A stretch of 64,000 nucleotides of DNA from Magnetococcus marinus MC-1 (GCF_000014865.1 NC_008576.1:835501-899500); one strand, 5' to 3'; positions 8,464-18,636 are shown, numbered from the stretch's first letter. Translations and numbers: made by a program. The notes: generated by a model from the sequence alone, not told the origin.

Positions 8464-11400
8464 ATGATTCAATCCGGCTTGCCGAAACAGACAGGCTTGT
8501 ACGATCCAAGCTTCGAGCATGATGCTTGTGGCGTGGGCTTTGTGGCAGATCTTAAAGGCCGCAAAACCCATGAGATCGTCCGTATGGGGCTTAAACTGCT
8601 GGTCAACCTTACCCACCGTGGCGCCGCCGGGGCTGATCCCCTGACCGGTGACGGGGCTGGTATTCTGATCCAGATGCCCGATGCCATGTTGCGGCAGGCT
8701 TGCCGCACCCTCCATATTGATCTGCCCGAGCTGGGCGCTTACGGTGTGGGCATGGTGTTTTTGCCCAAAGAGACCTCCATCCGTGAATCCATTCAGCGGC
8801 ATATTGAAAAGCTGATTATGGATGAGGAGCAGGTGGTGCTGGGCTGGCGAGATGTGCCGATTAATAAAGGGGCGCGCATTGGCTACACCGCCAAAGAGAC
8901 CGAACCCTTGGTGCGCCAAGTAATCGTTGCCGCCCGCAACAAACCTGCCGATGCCGACCCTAACTGGTTGGAGCGCAAGCTTTATATTATTCGTCAGCGC
9001 ATTGAAAATACGGTGCGTGATTATGGTATGGAGGAGCTTAGCTCCTTTGACGTGCCCAGTTTTTCCAGCCGTACCTTGCTCTACAAGGGTATGTTCCTGG
9101 CCGACCAGGTTGAAGATTACTATCTGGATTTGGTTAATCCAGCGGTGGTTTCTGGCTTTTCGTTGGTACACCAACGTTACTCCACCAACACCTTTCCGAC
9201 CTGGGGTTTGGCGCAGCCTTTCCGGATGATTGCCCATAATGGGGAGATCAACACGGTACGGGGTAATATCAACTGGATGCGTGCCCGTGAAGCGGCCCTG
9301 ACCCATCCGCATTTTGGGGATGATCTGAAAAAACTGTTCCCAGTCATTCCTGAGGGGCTGTCGGACTCTGCCGCTTTTGACCGTGCGGTGGAGTTTTTGG
9401 TGCTCTCAGGCCGTTCGTTGCCCCACGCCATGATGATGCTTATTCCCGAAGCGTGGGAAAACCATAAGCAGATGGGTGACGAGCTAAAAGGCTTTTACGA
9501 GTACCATGCCTCCATTATGGAGCCTTGGGATGGCCCGGCTGCGGTGGCCTTTACCGATGGCCGCATTATCGGTGCGACGTTGGACCGTAATGGTCTGCGT
9601 CCGGCCCGTTATCAGGTGACCAAAAGCGGCTTGTGTGTGATGGCCTCCGAAGCGGGTACGGTGACGTTCCCCCCTGAAGAGGTGCTCTACAATGGTCGCC
9701 TTCAACCAGGACGTATGTTTGTGATCGACCTGGAAGAGGGTCGCATCATTGATGATACCGAGGTTAAAAAACAGATTTTAGAGGGCAAACCTTACCGCCA
9801 GTGGGTGGAAGATGGCCTGATCAATCTGGATGATATGGAAGAGGGCGATAGCACCAAAGAGGAGCAGGAAAAGCTGGGTACCCTGCATAAAATCTTTGGC
9901 TATACCGAAGAGGATCTGCACCTGCTTATGGGTCCCATGGCACTGGGGGGATCCGAGCCCATTGGTTCCATGGGTAACGATGCCGCTTTGGCGGTGCTCT
10001 CCACCAAAAACAAGCCGCTGTTTAGCTACTTTAAACAGCTCTTTGCGCAGGTGACCAATCCCCCCATTGATCCCATTCGTGAAGATCTGGTGATGAGCCT
10101 CTACAACCAGCTAGGGCCTGCGGGCAACCTGCTGGAAGAGAGCCCCGAGCATGTAAACCATATTCGCCTGCTGCAACCGGTCATCGACAATAAACAGCTT
10201 GAGAAAATTCGTGCCGCCAACGTCAAAGGGTTGCATGCACGTACCTTCTCTACCCTGTTTTTGGTGGAGCGGCAGTGCTCCCTGGATGACATCCTGAGCC
10301 GTCTGTTTGATGAGGTCTCTACAGCGGTAGAAGATGGGGTCAATCTGATCATTCTGTCTGACCGGGGGGCCAATAAAAAACAGGCACCACTGCCCATCCT
10401 GTTGGCGGCGGCGGGTCTGCATCACCACCTGATCCGTGCGGGTACCCGCAGCAAGGTGAGCATCATTGTGGAGAGCGCCGAGGTGCGCGAGGTATTCCAC
10501 TTCGCCCTGTTGGTGGGCTATGGCACCAGTGCGGTCAACCCCTATTTGGCCATTAGCACTCTCTCTGATCTGTGCGGAAAAGGGCTCTTTCCACCGGAGA
10601 TCACGCCGGCGGTGGCCTTTAAAAACTATGCAAAAGCAGTCAATAAAGGGTTGTTAAAGATCTCCTCTAAAATGGGCATCTCCACCCTTAAAAGCTACAG
10701 TGGCGCGCAAATTTTTGAGGCGGTGGGTCTGGCTAAAAGTCTGGTTAGCCGCTACTTTACCGGCACCGTCTCCCGTATTGAAGGGGTGGATATGACCACC
10801 CTTAAAGAGGAGATTTTGCGTAAACACCGGCTGGCTTATGCGGAGAATGTGATCTCCATAAACCAGCTGGAGGTGGGGGGCGAGTATAAATACCGACATG
10901 GTGGCGAGAGCCATCTGTGGACCCCGGAAAATATTGCCAAGCTCCAGCACTCCACCCGTGAAAACAACTACGAAACCTATAAAGCGTTTGCGCGGACCAT
11001 CAACGAGCAGAGCAAAAACCTCTGCACCCTGCGTAGCCTGTTGCGCCTGAAAAAGGCCGCTCAACCGGTGCCGTTGGATGAGGTGGAACCCGCTTCGGAA
11101 ATCGTACGTCGTTTTGTGACCGGTGCCATGTCTTATGGCTCGATCTCTAAAGAGGCCCACGAGACCCTGGCCATTGCCATGAACCGTATTGGGGGTATGT
11201 CCAATACCGGTGAGGGCGGTGAAGATCCCGAACGCTTTAAGCCGCGTCCCAATGGGGATAACGCCCGCAGTGCCATCAAGCAGGTGGCGTCGGGTCGGTT
11301 TGGTGTTTCCAGTCACTATCTGGTCAACTCCGACGAGATGCAGATCAAGATCGCCCAGGGTGCCAAACCCGGTGAGGGAGGGCAGCTACCCGGTCACAAG

Positions 11401-13002
11401 GTGAACGAGGTGATCGCGCGGACCCGTAACACCACCCCTGGTGTCACCCTGATCTCGCCACCCCCCCACCACGATATTTATTCTATCGAGGATCTGGCGC
11501 AGCTGATTTTTGACCTGAAAAATGTCAATCCCGACGGTCGTGTGTCGGTTAAGCTGGTCTCTGAGGTGGGTGTGGGTACGGTTGCTGCGGGGGTCTCTAA
11601 GGCCCATGCGGATATGATTTTGATTGCCGGTCATGATGGCGGCACCGGGGCAAGCCCGGTTAGCTCCATCAAACATGCCGGGGTGCCCTGGGAACTGGGC
11701 CTGGCCGAGACCCAACAGACCTTGGTGCTCAACGATCTACGTGGGCGTGTGCGCCTGCAAGTCGATGGTCAGCTACGCACCGGGCGTGATGTGATCATTG
11801 GGGCGCTATTGGGTGCTGAAGAGTTTGGCTTTGCCACCGGTCCGCTGGTGGTGGAGGGGTGTATCATGATGCGCAAATGCCATCTGGGTACCTGCCCCGT
11901 GGGCATTGCCACCCAGGATCTGGAACTGCGTAAAAAGTTTACCGGTCAGCCCCAGCATGTGGTCAACTACTTCTTCTTTATTGCTAATGAAGTCCGTGAG
12001 CGCATGGCCGCTATGGGCTTCCGCAAGATGGATGATATGATTGGGCGGGTGGACCGTCTGGAAGCCCGTGAGGCCATCGACCACTTTAAGGCGCAAGGGC
12101 TGGATTTTACTAACATCCTGAAACAGCCCGATGTGCCTTCACGCATTGCCACCCGTTATGTGCAGCCTCAGGATCACGGCATTGACAAGGTGCTGGATCA
12201 TAAATTGTTGGAGCTGGCGGGTATCGCCTTTGAAACCCGTGAGCCGATCCAGATTCATCTACCCATCCATAATACCGACCGTTCGGTGGGGGCTATGCTG
12301 GGTGGGGAGATCTCCAAACGCTTTGGTGGTGAGGGCTTGCCGGATAACACCATCCAGTGCCATTTTACCGGGGTGGCGGGGCAAAGCTTTGGGTGCTTTA
12401 ACGTCGCGGGGGTTTCGCTGCATCTAACCGGCGCGGCCAACGACTATGTGTGTAAGGGTATGTCTGGGGGGCGGGTGGTGGTTAAGCCCCATCCTGGTGC
12501 GACCTTTGTAGCCGAGGAAAATATTATTGCCGGTAACACCATCCTCTATGGTGCCATCAAGGGCGAGGCCTATTTCCGGGGTATGGTGGGTGAGCGCTTT
12601 GCCGTGCGGAACTCCGGTGCCCAGGCGGTGGTCGAAGGAACGGGGGACCACGGTTGTGAGTATATGACCGGCGGAACCGTGGTGGTGCTCGGCCGTACCG
12701 GGCGTAACTTCGCTGCCGGCATGAGCGGTGGTGAGGCTTATGTTTATGATGTCAAAGGAAACTTCGCTGAGTTGTGTAACCAGTCCATGGTGGGGTTGGA
12801 GTCGGTGGAGACCGAGGAGGATCAAGCTACGTTGAAAGCTTTGATCGAAAAACATGTTAAATATACCCGCAGCACCGTTGGTAAACAGATCTTAGAAAAC
12901 TGGACAGAGGCTCTAAGTCGGTTTGTTAAGGTGATGCCCCGCGAATACAAGCGCGTGCTGGAAGAGATGAAGCAGCAGCAGGAGAAGGTGGCCAATGGGT
13001 AA
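8464..13002 (+). CDS. gltB: Glutamate synthase (NADPH) large subunit
   Basis: Catalyses glutamine + 2-oxoglutarate + reductant to two glutamates, the assimilation step after glutamine synthetase. At 1512 residues it is full length. An N-terminal class II glutamine amidotransferase domain starts at Cys22 (DACGVGFVA) after a 21-residue propeptide. The central domain and FMN/2-oxoglutarate barrel follow (GEGGEDPERF, HDGGTGASP), with a 3Fe-4S cysteine cluster (CIMMRKCHLGTC) and the C-terminal Gly-rich beta-helix. The ATG at 8464 is preferred: it places the propeptide and Cys as in the family, although the upstream GGGAAA is a weak ribosome site. A GTG at 8404 is in frame but would only add poorly conserved residues. 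The stop overlaps gltD by 8 nt. Confidence 0.97.
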   Translation: MIQSGLPKQTGLYDPSFEHDACGVGFVADLKGRKTHEIVRMGLKLLVNLTHRGAAGADPLTGDGAGILIQMPDAMLRQACRTLHIDLPELGAYGVGMVFLPKETSIRESIQRHIEKLIMDEEQVVLGWRDVPINKGARIGYTAKETEPLVRQVIVAARNKPADADPNWLERKLYIIRQRIENTVRDYGMEELSSFDVPSFSSRTLLYKGMFLADQVEDYYLDLVNPAVVSGFSLVHQRYSTNTFPTWGLAQPFRMIAHNGEINTVRGNINWMRAREAALTHPHFGDDLKKLFPVIPEGLSDSAAFDRAVEFLVLSGRSLPHAMMMLIPEAWENHKQMGDELKGFYEYHASIMEPWDGPAAVAFTDGRIIGATLDRNGLRPARYQVTKSGLCVMASEAGTVTFPPEEVLYNGRLQPGRMFVIDLEEGRIIDDTEVKKQILEGKPYRQWVEDGLINLDDMEEGDSTKEEQEKLGTLHKIFGYTEEDLHLLMGPMALGGSEPIGSMGNDAALAVLSTKNKPLFSYFKQLFAQVTNPPIDPIREDLVMSLYNQLGPAGNLLEESPEHVNHIRLLQPVIDNKQLEKIRAANVKGLHARTFSTLFLVERQCSLDDILSRLFDEVSTAVEDGVNLIILSDRGANKKQAPLPILLAAAGLHHHLIRAGTRSKVSIIVESAEVREVFHFALLVGYGTSAVNPYLAISTLSDLCGKGLFPPEITPAVAFKNYAKAVNKGLLKISSKMGISTLKSYSGAQIFEAVGLAKSLVSRYFTGTVSRIEGVDMTTLKEEILRKHRLAYAENVISINQLEVGGEYKYRHGGESHLWTPENIAKLQHSTRENNYETYKAFARTINEQSKNLCTLRSLLRLKKAAQPVPLDEVEPASEIVRRFVTGAMSYGSISKEAHETLAIAMNRIGGMSNTGEGGEDPERFKPRPNGDNARSAIKQVASGRFGVSSHYLVNSDEMQIKIAQGAKPGEGGQLPGHKVNEVIARTRNTTPGVTLISPPPHHDIYSIEDLAQLIFDLKNVNPDGRVSVKLVSEVGVGTVAAGVSKAHADMILIAGHDGGTGASPVSSIKHAGVPWELGLAETQQTLVLNDLRGRVRLQVDGQLRTGRDVIIGALLGAEEFGFATGPLVVEGCIMMRKCHLGTCPVGIATQDLELRKKFTGQPQHVVNYFFFIANEVRERMAAMGFRKMDDMIGRVDRLEAREAIDHFKAQGLDFTNILKQPDVPSRIATRYVQPQDHGIDKVLDHKLLELAGIAFETREPIQIHLPIHNTDRSVGAMLGGEISKRFGGEGLPDNTIQCHFTGVAGQSFGCFNVAGVSLHLTGAANDYVCKGMSGGRVVVKPHPGATFVAEENIIAGNTILYGAIKGEAYFRGMVGERFAVRNSGAQAVVEGTGDHGCEYMTGGTVVVLGRTGRNFAAGMSGGEAYVYDVKGNFAELCNQSMVGLESVETEEDQATLKALIEKHVKYTRSTVGKQILENWTEALSRFVKVMPREYKRVLEEMKQQQEKVANG

Positions 13003-14443
13003 GATTACAGGGTTCATGGAGTTCGAACGTGAGCTGCCTGAAAAGCGGCCCGTTGCCGAGCGCATTAAAGACAGCAAAGAGCTTTATAAGGATTTTCCAG
13101 AGTCCGCTTTGCGTATCCAGGCTGCCCGCTGTATGGATTGTGGCATTCCCTTTTGCCATAGCGGTTGTACCCTGTGTAACCTGATTCCCCAGTGGAACGA
13201 TCTGGTCTATCGGGAGCGTTGGGAGGATGCCAGTCAAGCACTGCACCGCACCAATAACTTTCCGGAGTTCACGGGTCGTATCTGCCCTGCTCTGTGCGAA
13301 GCCAGTTGTGTGGTGGGCATCAATGGCGAAGCGGTGGCGATTCGTGAAATTGAAAAAACCGTGGCTGAAAAGGGTTGGCAGGAGGGTTATATCAAGCCCC
13401 TCAAGCCCTTGAGTCTGACCGGCAAACGGGTGGCGGTGATCGGTTCTGGCCCGGCGGGCATGGCCTGTGCCCAGCAGCTTACGCGGGTGGGCCACAGTGT
13501 GACGTTGTATGAAAAAAATGAGTCGGTGGGTGGTTTGTTGCGGTTTGGTATCCCTGATTTCAAGCTGGAAAAAGAGGTGGTGGAACGCCGCGTCAACCAG
13601 ATGAAAGAAGAGGGTTTGACCATTAAGACGGGTGTGCATGTGGGGGTGGATCTCTCCATTGAGCAGCTACGCCAAGAGAGTGATGCCATTGTGCTCACCG
13701 GTGGGGCTGAACAGCCCCGCAATCTGCCCATTCAAGGACGGGAATTTAAGGGCATTCATTTTGCCATGTCCTTTTTGGCCCAGCAAAACCGCCGGGTAGC
13801 CGGATCAAAGATTGCGCCGGATGAGGTGATCCATGCGGCGGGCAAACGGGTGGTGGTGATCGGTGGTGGGGATACCGGTTCTGACTGTGTGGGGACCTCA
13901 AACCGTCATGGTGCGGTGAGCGTGACCCAACTGGAACTGCTGCCCAAACCGCCACGGGACCGTGCCGATGAGACCCCTTGGCCGACCTGGCCGCATATGT
14001 TGCGCACCAGCACCTCTCACGAGGAGGGGTGTGACCGTATGTGGTCCATTTTGACCAAATATTTTGAGGGGGATGAGCAAGGCAACGTTAAGCGCCTGCA
14101 CTGTGTGAAGCTGCGTTGGATCGAGCAGGAGGATGGCAGCCGTCCACAGATGGAGGAGATCGCGGGCAGCGAGTTTGTGCTGGAAGCGGATCTGGTGTTG
14201 CTGGCGATGGGCTTTTTGGGTCCGGTTAAAACCGGCTTGCTGGATGAGTTGGGTGTGGCGCTGGATGCCCGTGGTAACGTGAAGGTGGATCATCAGTTCC
14301 AGACCAGTGTTGCGGGTGTTTTTGCGGCAGGGGATATGGCGACGGGTCAATCCTTGGTGCTCAAGTGCATTGATAGCGGGCGCAAGGCTGCCCGTGGTGT
14401 GGACGCCTACCTGCGGGGCGGGGAATCCATTCTGGAGCCTTGA
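12995..14443 (+). CDS. gltD: Glutamate synthase small subunit
   Basis: The 482-residue NADPH-oxidising beta subunit that passes electrons through FAD and Fe-S centres to GltB. The N-terminus has two cysteine groups for 4Fe-4S clusters (CMDCGIPFCHSGC, then CPALCEASC). The FAD-binding loop GSGPAGMACA is near residue 150, the NAD(P)H-binding GGGDTGSDC near 290, and the closing FAD motif AAGDMATGQSLV near the C-terminus. ATGGGTAAG overlaps the gltB stop by 8 nt, so translation is coupled and the two subunits are made together. The gene ends 17 nt before a strong terminator. Confidence 0.96.
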   Translation: MGKITGFMEFERELPEKRPVAERIKDSKELYKDFPESALRIQAARCMDCGIPFCHSGCTLCNLIPQWNDLVYRERWEDASQALHRTNNFPEFTGRICPALCEASCVVGINGEAVAIREIEKTVAEKGWQEGYIKPLKPLSLTGKRVAVIGSGPAGMACAQQLTRVGHSVTLYEKNESVGGLLRFGIPDFKLEKEVVERRVNQMKEEGLTIKTGVHVGVDLSIEQLRQESDAIVLTGGAEQPRNLPIQGREFKGIHFAMSFLAQQNRRVAGSKIAPDEVIHAAGKRVVVIGGGDTGSDCVGTSNRHGAVSVTQLELLPKPPRDRADETPWPTWPHMLRTSTSHEEGCDRMWSILTKYFEGDEQGNVKRLHCVKLRWIEQEDGSRPQMEEIAGSEFVLEADLVLLAMGFLGPVKTGLLDELGVALDARGNVKVDHQFQTSVAGVFAAGDMATGQSLVLKCIDSGRKAARGVDAYLRGGESILEP

Positions 14444-14460
14444 TCTTGGGGTGTTTCACG

Positions 14461-14504
14461 GCACACAAAAAAACGGCCTCTACAGAGGCCGTTTTTTTGT
14501 GTGC
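14461..14504. terminator. Terminator of gltBD
   Basis: Perfect 20-bp stem (14461-14480 with 14485-14504) with a TACA loop. The right arm contains GAGGCCG followed by seven T. Symmetric A and T tracts make it functional in either direction. Confidence 0.95.
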
Positions 14505-14668
14505 CCAGCGAGGTGCAGGCTGTACTACCCTCTAGATATATGGGACGCTAAAGGGGATGGCGGGTTATCAAACGTGAGCGTTCATCCTACGCGTTTGCGA
14601 GGCGTTGGGCGTTGCAGGCGTGGTGTGATGGGTGAAATCAGACTGCAACACGATGGGAAAGATGGGCC

Positions 14669-15562
14669 ATGCGCTTACTGTTATTGATCTTCCTGCTGTT
14701 GGGGGTGCCCTTGCCTGGGTATGGGGGCAATGTCACCACCATGCGTGAAGCTTTAATGATGGGTAGTGCCGCTTATAAACGGGGTGAGGTGCAAAAGGCG
14801 GACACGCTTTATAGCGCTGCCCTGCGGGATGCCGATCAGGTGTTTGGCGAAACCTCGGAAGAGGCCTTTCATATCCTTAGCCCCCTGGCCAATCTTAAAT
14901 TTTTGTTGGGCAGAAACCGCGCGGGTGAGGCCCTGATGGTGCGTTATCTAAAGATCTGCAAAATACGCTATGCAGATCGTCCGGTGGCCATGGCCTTTGC
15001 CATGACCCGTGCCGCCGAGGTGTTTGTGGTGCGTAAAGATTATGCCCGGGCCGCCCAGCTTAGTGGCAAAGCAGTGCCCCTATTGCTCAAAAAGATTGGC
15101 CCAGATCATCCCGACGTGGTGGCGGCAGTTAATCGCTATGCCGGTTATTTGATTGGATTGAAAAAGTATCAAAAAGCAGAAGAGATCGCGGCACCGATGG
15201 TTAAACAGGTCATAAAAAAATCGGGCCAGGACTATTTTTTGACCGCCAGTTTATGGATGACCCTAGGGGATGTTGCCCGTGGCAAGGGTGAGCTGGAAAT
15301 CGCCTTGCGGCACTATCGGCAAGCGCATAAAATCCGCGTTAAGCTCTACGGCCATCGCCATATTGAGACCTTGCAAGCGGTCAGTCGCCTCATTGACGCA
15401 GGGCTGGTGATGGGGCAGTGGCAGGCGATGCAGGGCTATCTTGAGCAAGGGTTGGCCATCGCCCGTGAACTCTATAGTGAAGAGAACCCCATGGTACGAC
15501 AGTTTAAACAGCGTTTGGATTTGGTCAAACGTAAGCAACGCGGTAAAGAGGTGACCATTTAG
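14669..15562 (+). CDS. Secreted TPR-repeat protein
   Basis: A 297-residue protein with an N-terminal signal peptide (MRLLLLIFLLLGVPLPGYGG) followed by helical repeats spaced like kinesin-light-chain TPRs. Repeat signatures include AAYKRGEVQKADTLYSAAL, ARAAQLSGKAVPLLLKKIG and LEIALRHYRQAHKIRVKLYG; the HPDVV and HIETL spacers are typical of that class. It should be periplasmic and bind proteins; no enzyme domain is seen. The ATG has a GGGAAAG-like site upstream. Only 3 nt separate it from the aminotransferase gene, so they form a unit. The functional link between them is unknown. Confidence 0.75.
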   Translation: MRLLLLIFLLLGVPLPGYGGNVTTMREALMMGSAAYKRGEVQKADTLYSAALRDADQVFGETSEEAFHILSPLANLKFLLGRNRAGEALMVRYLKICKIRYADRPVAMAFAMTRAAEVFVVRKDYARAAQLSGKAVPLLLKKIGPDHPDVVAAVNRYAGYLIGLKKYQKAEEIAAPMVKQVIKKSGQDYFLTASLWMTLGDVARGKGELEIALRHYRQAHKIRVKLYGHRHIETLQAVSRLIDAGLVMGQWQAMQGYLEQGLAIARELYSEENPMVRQFKQRLDLVKRKQRGKEVTI

Positions 15563-15565
15563 CCT

Positions 15566-16663
15566 ATGTCCACACCCACGCAGATCCCCGTATGGAGCAT
15601 TGATACCGGACCAGCAGCGGCTCAGGCGGTGGCCCACGCCGTGCAAAATCGGCAAATTGGGCAGGGTAAGCTGACCCGTCTGTTTGAGCAGCAGTTGGCT
15701 CAGCTGCTGGGGGTGCCCCATCTGTTTTGCACCACCAGTGGTACCAACGCCCTGCTCATGGCCCTTATCCAACTGGGGGTCGGCTGTGGGGATGAGGTGA
15801 TTATTCCCGCGATGAGCTGGGTGGCAACGGCTAACGCCCCCCTGTTGCTGGGGGCCAAGGTGGTGTTGGTGGATGTAGAACCCACCCGCCCCGTCATGGA
15901 TATAAACAAGCTACAGGCGGCCATTAGCCCAAAAACCAAAGCGATCATTGCGGTGCATCTCAACGGCATTGCCACGCAGATGGAGCCGTTGTTGGCGATA
16001 GCCCAAGCGCACGGTATCGGTGTGGTGGAAGATGCCTGTCAAGCCCTGCTCAGCCGCCATCACGGGCGCTGTTTGGGCAGTTTTGGTCGGTTTGGGGCCT
16101 TTTCGCTGGGGGTGGCGAAGATGCTTACCACCGGTCAGGGGGGGCTGCTGGTGTGCCAGAGTGCCGAGGATGCCGCAGCCATTGAGTCGATCCGCAACCA
16201 GGGCCAATGTGGTGGGGTGCTGGGGGAGAAGATGGAGCGGCTAGGCGGTAACTTTAAATTTAATGATGTGCTGGCCGCCCTTGGTTTGGTGCAGTTGCCG
16301 CTGCTGGCGGGTCGGGTACGCCACCATTTGGCCATTCAAGAGGCCTATGCAAGGGGCTTGGCTGGGGTGGCAGGCATGCGTGCAATCTCGGCCAACGCAG
16401 CGGCGGGTGAGCATCCTCTCAGGGCCGAATGGCACTGCCAAGACCGGCAGCGTTTTATCCAAAGGATGGCAGAGCAGGGCATTGAGGTAGCGGCGCGCAG
16501 CACCGGTTTGCATCGGGTGCCCCACATTGGTGCCCAGTTGGCCGATTGTGAGCAATACCCCCATGCCCAAGCCTACGAGGGGCACTTTATCACTCTGCCT
16601 TCGGGGCCTGAGCAGCCGTTGGAAAATGTGCAACGGGTAATCGAAGCGATCCATGCCTTATAA
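15566..16663 (+). CDS. DegT/DnrJ/EryC1/StrS-family aminotransferase
   Basis: A 365-residue PLP enzyme of the sugar-aminotransferase family, which usually aminates keto groups of nucleotide-sugars for surface polysaccharide or flagellin glycan. Visible are the TTSGTNALLMAL phosphate-binding segment, the PAMSWVATANA motif, the PLP-contacting Asp in VVEDACQA, and the Schiff-base Lys185 in SLGVAKMLTTGQGG. The EDACQALLS and FSLG contexts fit the family closely. It follows the TPR gene directly and ends before a hairpin shared with the convergent radical SAM gene. The sugar substrate cannot be told from sequence. Confidence 0.88.
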   Translation: MSTPTQIPVWSIDTGPAAAQAVAHAVQNRQIGQGKLTRLFEQQLAQLLGVPHLFCTTSGTNALLMALIQLGVGCGDEVIIPAMSWVATANAPLLLGAKVVLVDVEPTRPVMDINKLQAAISPKTKAIIAVHLNGIATQMEPLLAIAQAHGIGVVEDACQALLSRHHGRCLGSFGRFGAFSLGVAKMLTTGQGGLLVCQSAEDAAAIESIRNQGQCGGVLGEKMERLGGNFKFNDVLAALGLVQLPLLAGRVRHHLAIQEAYARGLAGVAGMRAISANAAAGEHPLRAEWHCQDRQRFIQRMAEQGIEVAARSTGLHRVPHIGAQLADCEQYPHAQAYEGHFITLPSGPEQPLENVQRVIEAIHAL

Positions 16664-16718
16664 AAAGGGTAGGTGGGCTAAGGGGGGCGAAAGGTAAGGG
16701 GCTGGGCTTGGGAAAGAT

Positions 16719-16748
16719 CCAGGGGGTGCCCCTAAGGACACCCCCTGG
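16719..16748. terminator. GC-rich hairpin between convergent genes
   Basis: Perfect 10-bp inverted repeat CCAGGGGGTG / CACCCCCTGG (16719-16728, 16739-16748) with a 10-nt loop. It lacks a T-run, so it may be a weak or factor-assisted terminator for the aminotransferase (+) and radical SAM (-) genes. Confidence 0.5.
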
Positions 16749-16757
16749 AGAGAGGCT

Positions 16758-18308
16758 TTAGGCGTTGACCACCTGCATAAAACGGCCATTTTTATCCAGC
16801 AGCCCGTTTTTGGGGATGGCGGGTTTTTTGGCCCCATCGGTATAGTCTTTACCCTCGGCATTGGGGAAGTAGAGCCCTAGGTTGCGGATGGTGTTTTTAC
16901 GCCATTTGGCCAGCTCTTCTAGGCTAATGCCGGACATTTTGGCAAAACGGGCGCGGCGCTCTGGGGTTTTAAAGTTAATGCGGTCCCACTCCAGGGCGCG
17001 TAGCATGTGCAGATCTTGGGGTTGAAACTCGTCGGTGGCGATGGCACCTCGGCCAAAACCAAAAAAGTTGGTGTCGCCAAAATCAAAATTGTCTGGCAGT
17101 GCCCCCATCTCCATGGCGCGGGTGTACATCTCGGTTTTGGGCAGCGGGGTGGCGATGTGAAAGGAGACCATATCCACATCCATCTCATCGGCAAAGGTGC
17201 AGGTATCACGTATCTGATCCCAGGTCTCGCCGGGTGAACCGATGATAAAGTCTGCGGAGATCTCAAACCCCAGCTCTTTACCCTTTTTCACCAAGGGTGG
17301 CACCTTTTTTAGATCCAGCGGCTTTTTGAGCACATGGTCCAGCACATACTGGTTACCCGACTCGATGGGGAGAATCAGTTGGTAGGTCTTGGCCGCCTTC
17401 ATCATCTCCAGCATATCTTCGGTCAACAAAAAGGTGGCAAGGTTTAGGGATTTCCACCACAAATCATAATCCCGGTCGATGAGGCCCTGCAAAATCTGTT
17501 TAAAGCGCTTGCGGTTGATGATGAGATTGTCATCCAAAAACAGGATCTCTTTAACGCCATAGTCGTTGTAGAGAATGTCGATCTCTTGCAGCACATTTTC
17601 CGCCGAACGCAGTCGGACCTTGCTGCCATCAATCGAGTGGGTGCTACAGTAGATGCAGTCATAAGGGCAGCCGCGACTGGTGGAGGTGAGCACATAGGGC
17701 TCGTAGCGGGCGTTCATGACATTGCCAAAGCTGTTGTTGACGTTAAAATACTCTTTTAAACGCATTTTTTCATAGTCGGGAAAAGGCACCGCATCCAGGG
17801 GTTTTACGTAGGCCACCGGTGCGTTGACTTGAAGACGCTCCTGCTCCCAGTAGGCGATGCCGTCAAACTGGCTGAAATCGGTTTCACCACGGTCCAGCAT
17901 ATCCAGTATGAGGGGAAAACGATGCTCGCCCTCTCCCATAACTCCATAGTCGGCCACCCGATCCCGCATGGCCAGATCCACTGAGGTGGTGACATAAACC
18001 CCCCCTAACAGCAGGGTGATGCCCGGTGCACGTTCTTTAATCGCCCGCGCTAAAGCATGAAAGCTCTGGGCATACTCCAGGGACATACAGGTTAGGGCCA
18101 CCACATCGGGGGCAAAGTCCAGGATCTTCTGCAGAGATTGCTCAAGACTCAGGTTGCCCAGGTGGGGGTCGAGTGCTTCCACTTCAAAGCGTTGTTGATC
18201 CACCACCGCAGCCAGAATACCCAGGGTGTAAGGGGGGACCACCCACAGACGTTTCCCAAACCATGAAGTGTTGGGCATGGTAATCATAACCCGTTTGACA
18301 TGAGACAT
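16758..18308 (-). CDS. Radical SAM protein of the B12-binding-domain class
   Basis: A 516-residue two-domain protein. Residues about 1-140 resemble a cobalamin-binding Rossmann domain (PDVVALTCMSLEYA, LLLGGVYVTT, GEGEHRFPLIL), but no canonical DxHxxG cobalamin motif is present; the nearest sequence is DPHLGN at 47-52. The radical SAM core has CxxxCxxC at C214-C218-C221 (CPYDCIYC), then LFLDDNLIINRKR and the IIGSPGET segment typical of the BchE/P-methylase-like group. The family performs methylations, ring closures and rearrangements by S-adenosylmethionine cleavage; the substrate here is unknown. It is transcribed away from the large TPR/glycosyltransferase gene. Confidence 0.85.
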   Translation of the reverse strand: MSHVKRVMITMPNTSWFGKRLWVVPPYTLGILAAVVDQQRFEVEALDPHLGNLSLEQSLQKILDFAPDVVALTCMSLEYAQSFHALARAIKERAPGITLLLGGVYVTTSVDLAMRDRVADYGVMGEGEHRFPLILDMLDRGETDFSQFDGIAYWEQERLQVNAPVAYVKPLDAVPFPDYEKMRLKEYFNVNNSFGNVMNARYEPYVLTSTSRGCPYDCIYCSTHSIDGSKVRLRSAENVLQEIDILYNDYGVKEILFLDDNLIINRKRFKQILQGLIDRDYDLWWKSLNLATFLLTEDMLEMMKAAKTYQLILPIESGNQYVLDHVLKKPLDLKKVPPLVKKGKELGFEISADFIIGSPGETWDQIRDTCTFADEMDVDMVSFHIATPLPKTEMYTRAMEMGALPDNFDFGDTNFFGFGRGAIATDEFQPQDLHMLRALEWDRINFKTPERRARFAKMSGISLEELAKWRKNTIRNLGLYFPNAEGKDYTDGAKKPAIPKNGLLDKNGRFMQVVNA

Positions 18309-18636
18309 GGTTTTTCTTCCTTAAAGCATGGGCCTTCCGCCAGAAAGGCTATTTTTCCGCCAGGGCAATGGCACATTGCCCCCGTCTTTAACGCATCACA
18401 CCCAAGGGTGCATTGCAAAGGCTTTGCCACGCTGAGCTGAATTTAAAACATGTGGCTGTTAGAGACTTGATTTTGGCTGATTTAAAAATAAGACCAATTA
18501 GGGTTTATATTACACAGTAGTGGGAAATAAAGCTATGTGCAGAACGGAAAGGGTCTCCATTTTGCAGACAGTTCTTGACACAGCGGGCAAACCTACGCCC
18601 CACATGATCGTTGCGGCTTGAATAGGAATTGTTTTT
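18309..18636. other. Divergent intergenic region
   Basis: A gap of 328 nt between the divergent radical SAM (-) and TPR/glycosyltransferase (+) genes, AT-rich from about 18440 to 18540. It should hold both promoters. TTGACA at 18575-18580 is a possible -35 for the plus-strand gene, but no good -10 follows. GCCAC...GTGGC (about 18425-18455) is a short inverted repeat. No gene is seen. Confidence 0.4.
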
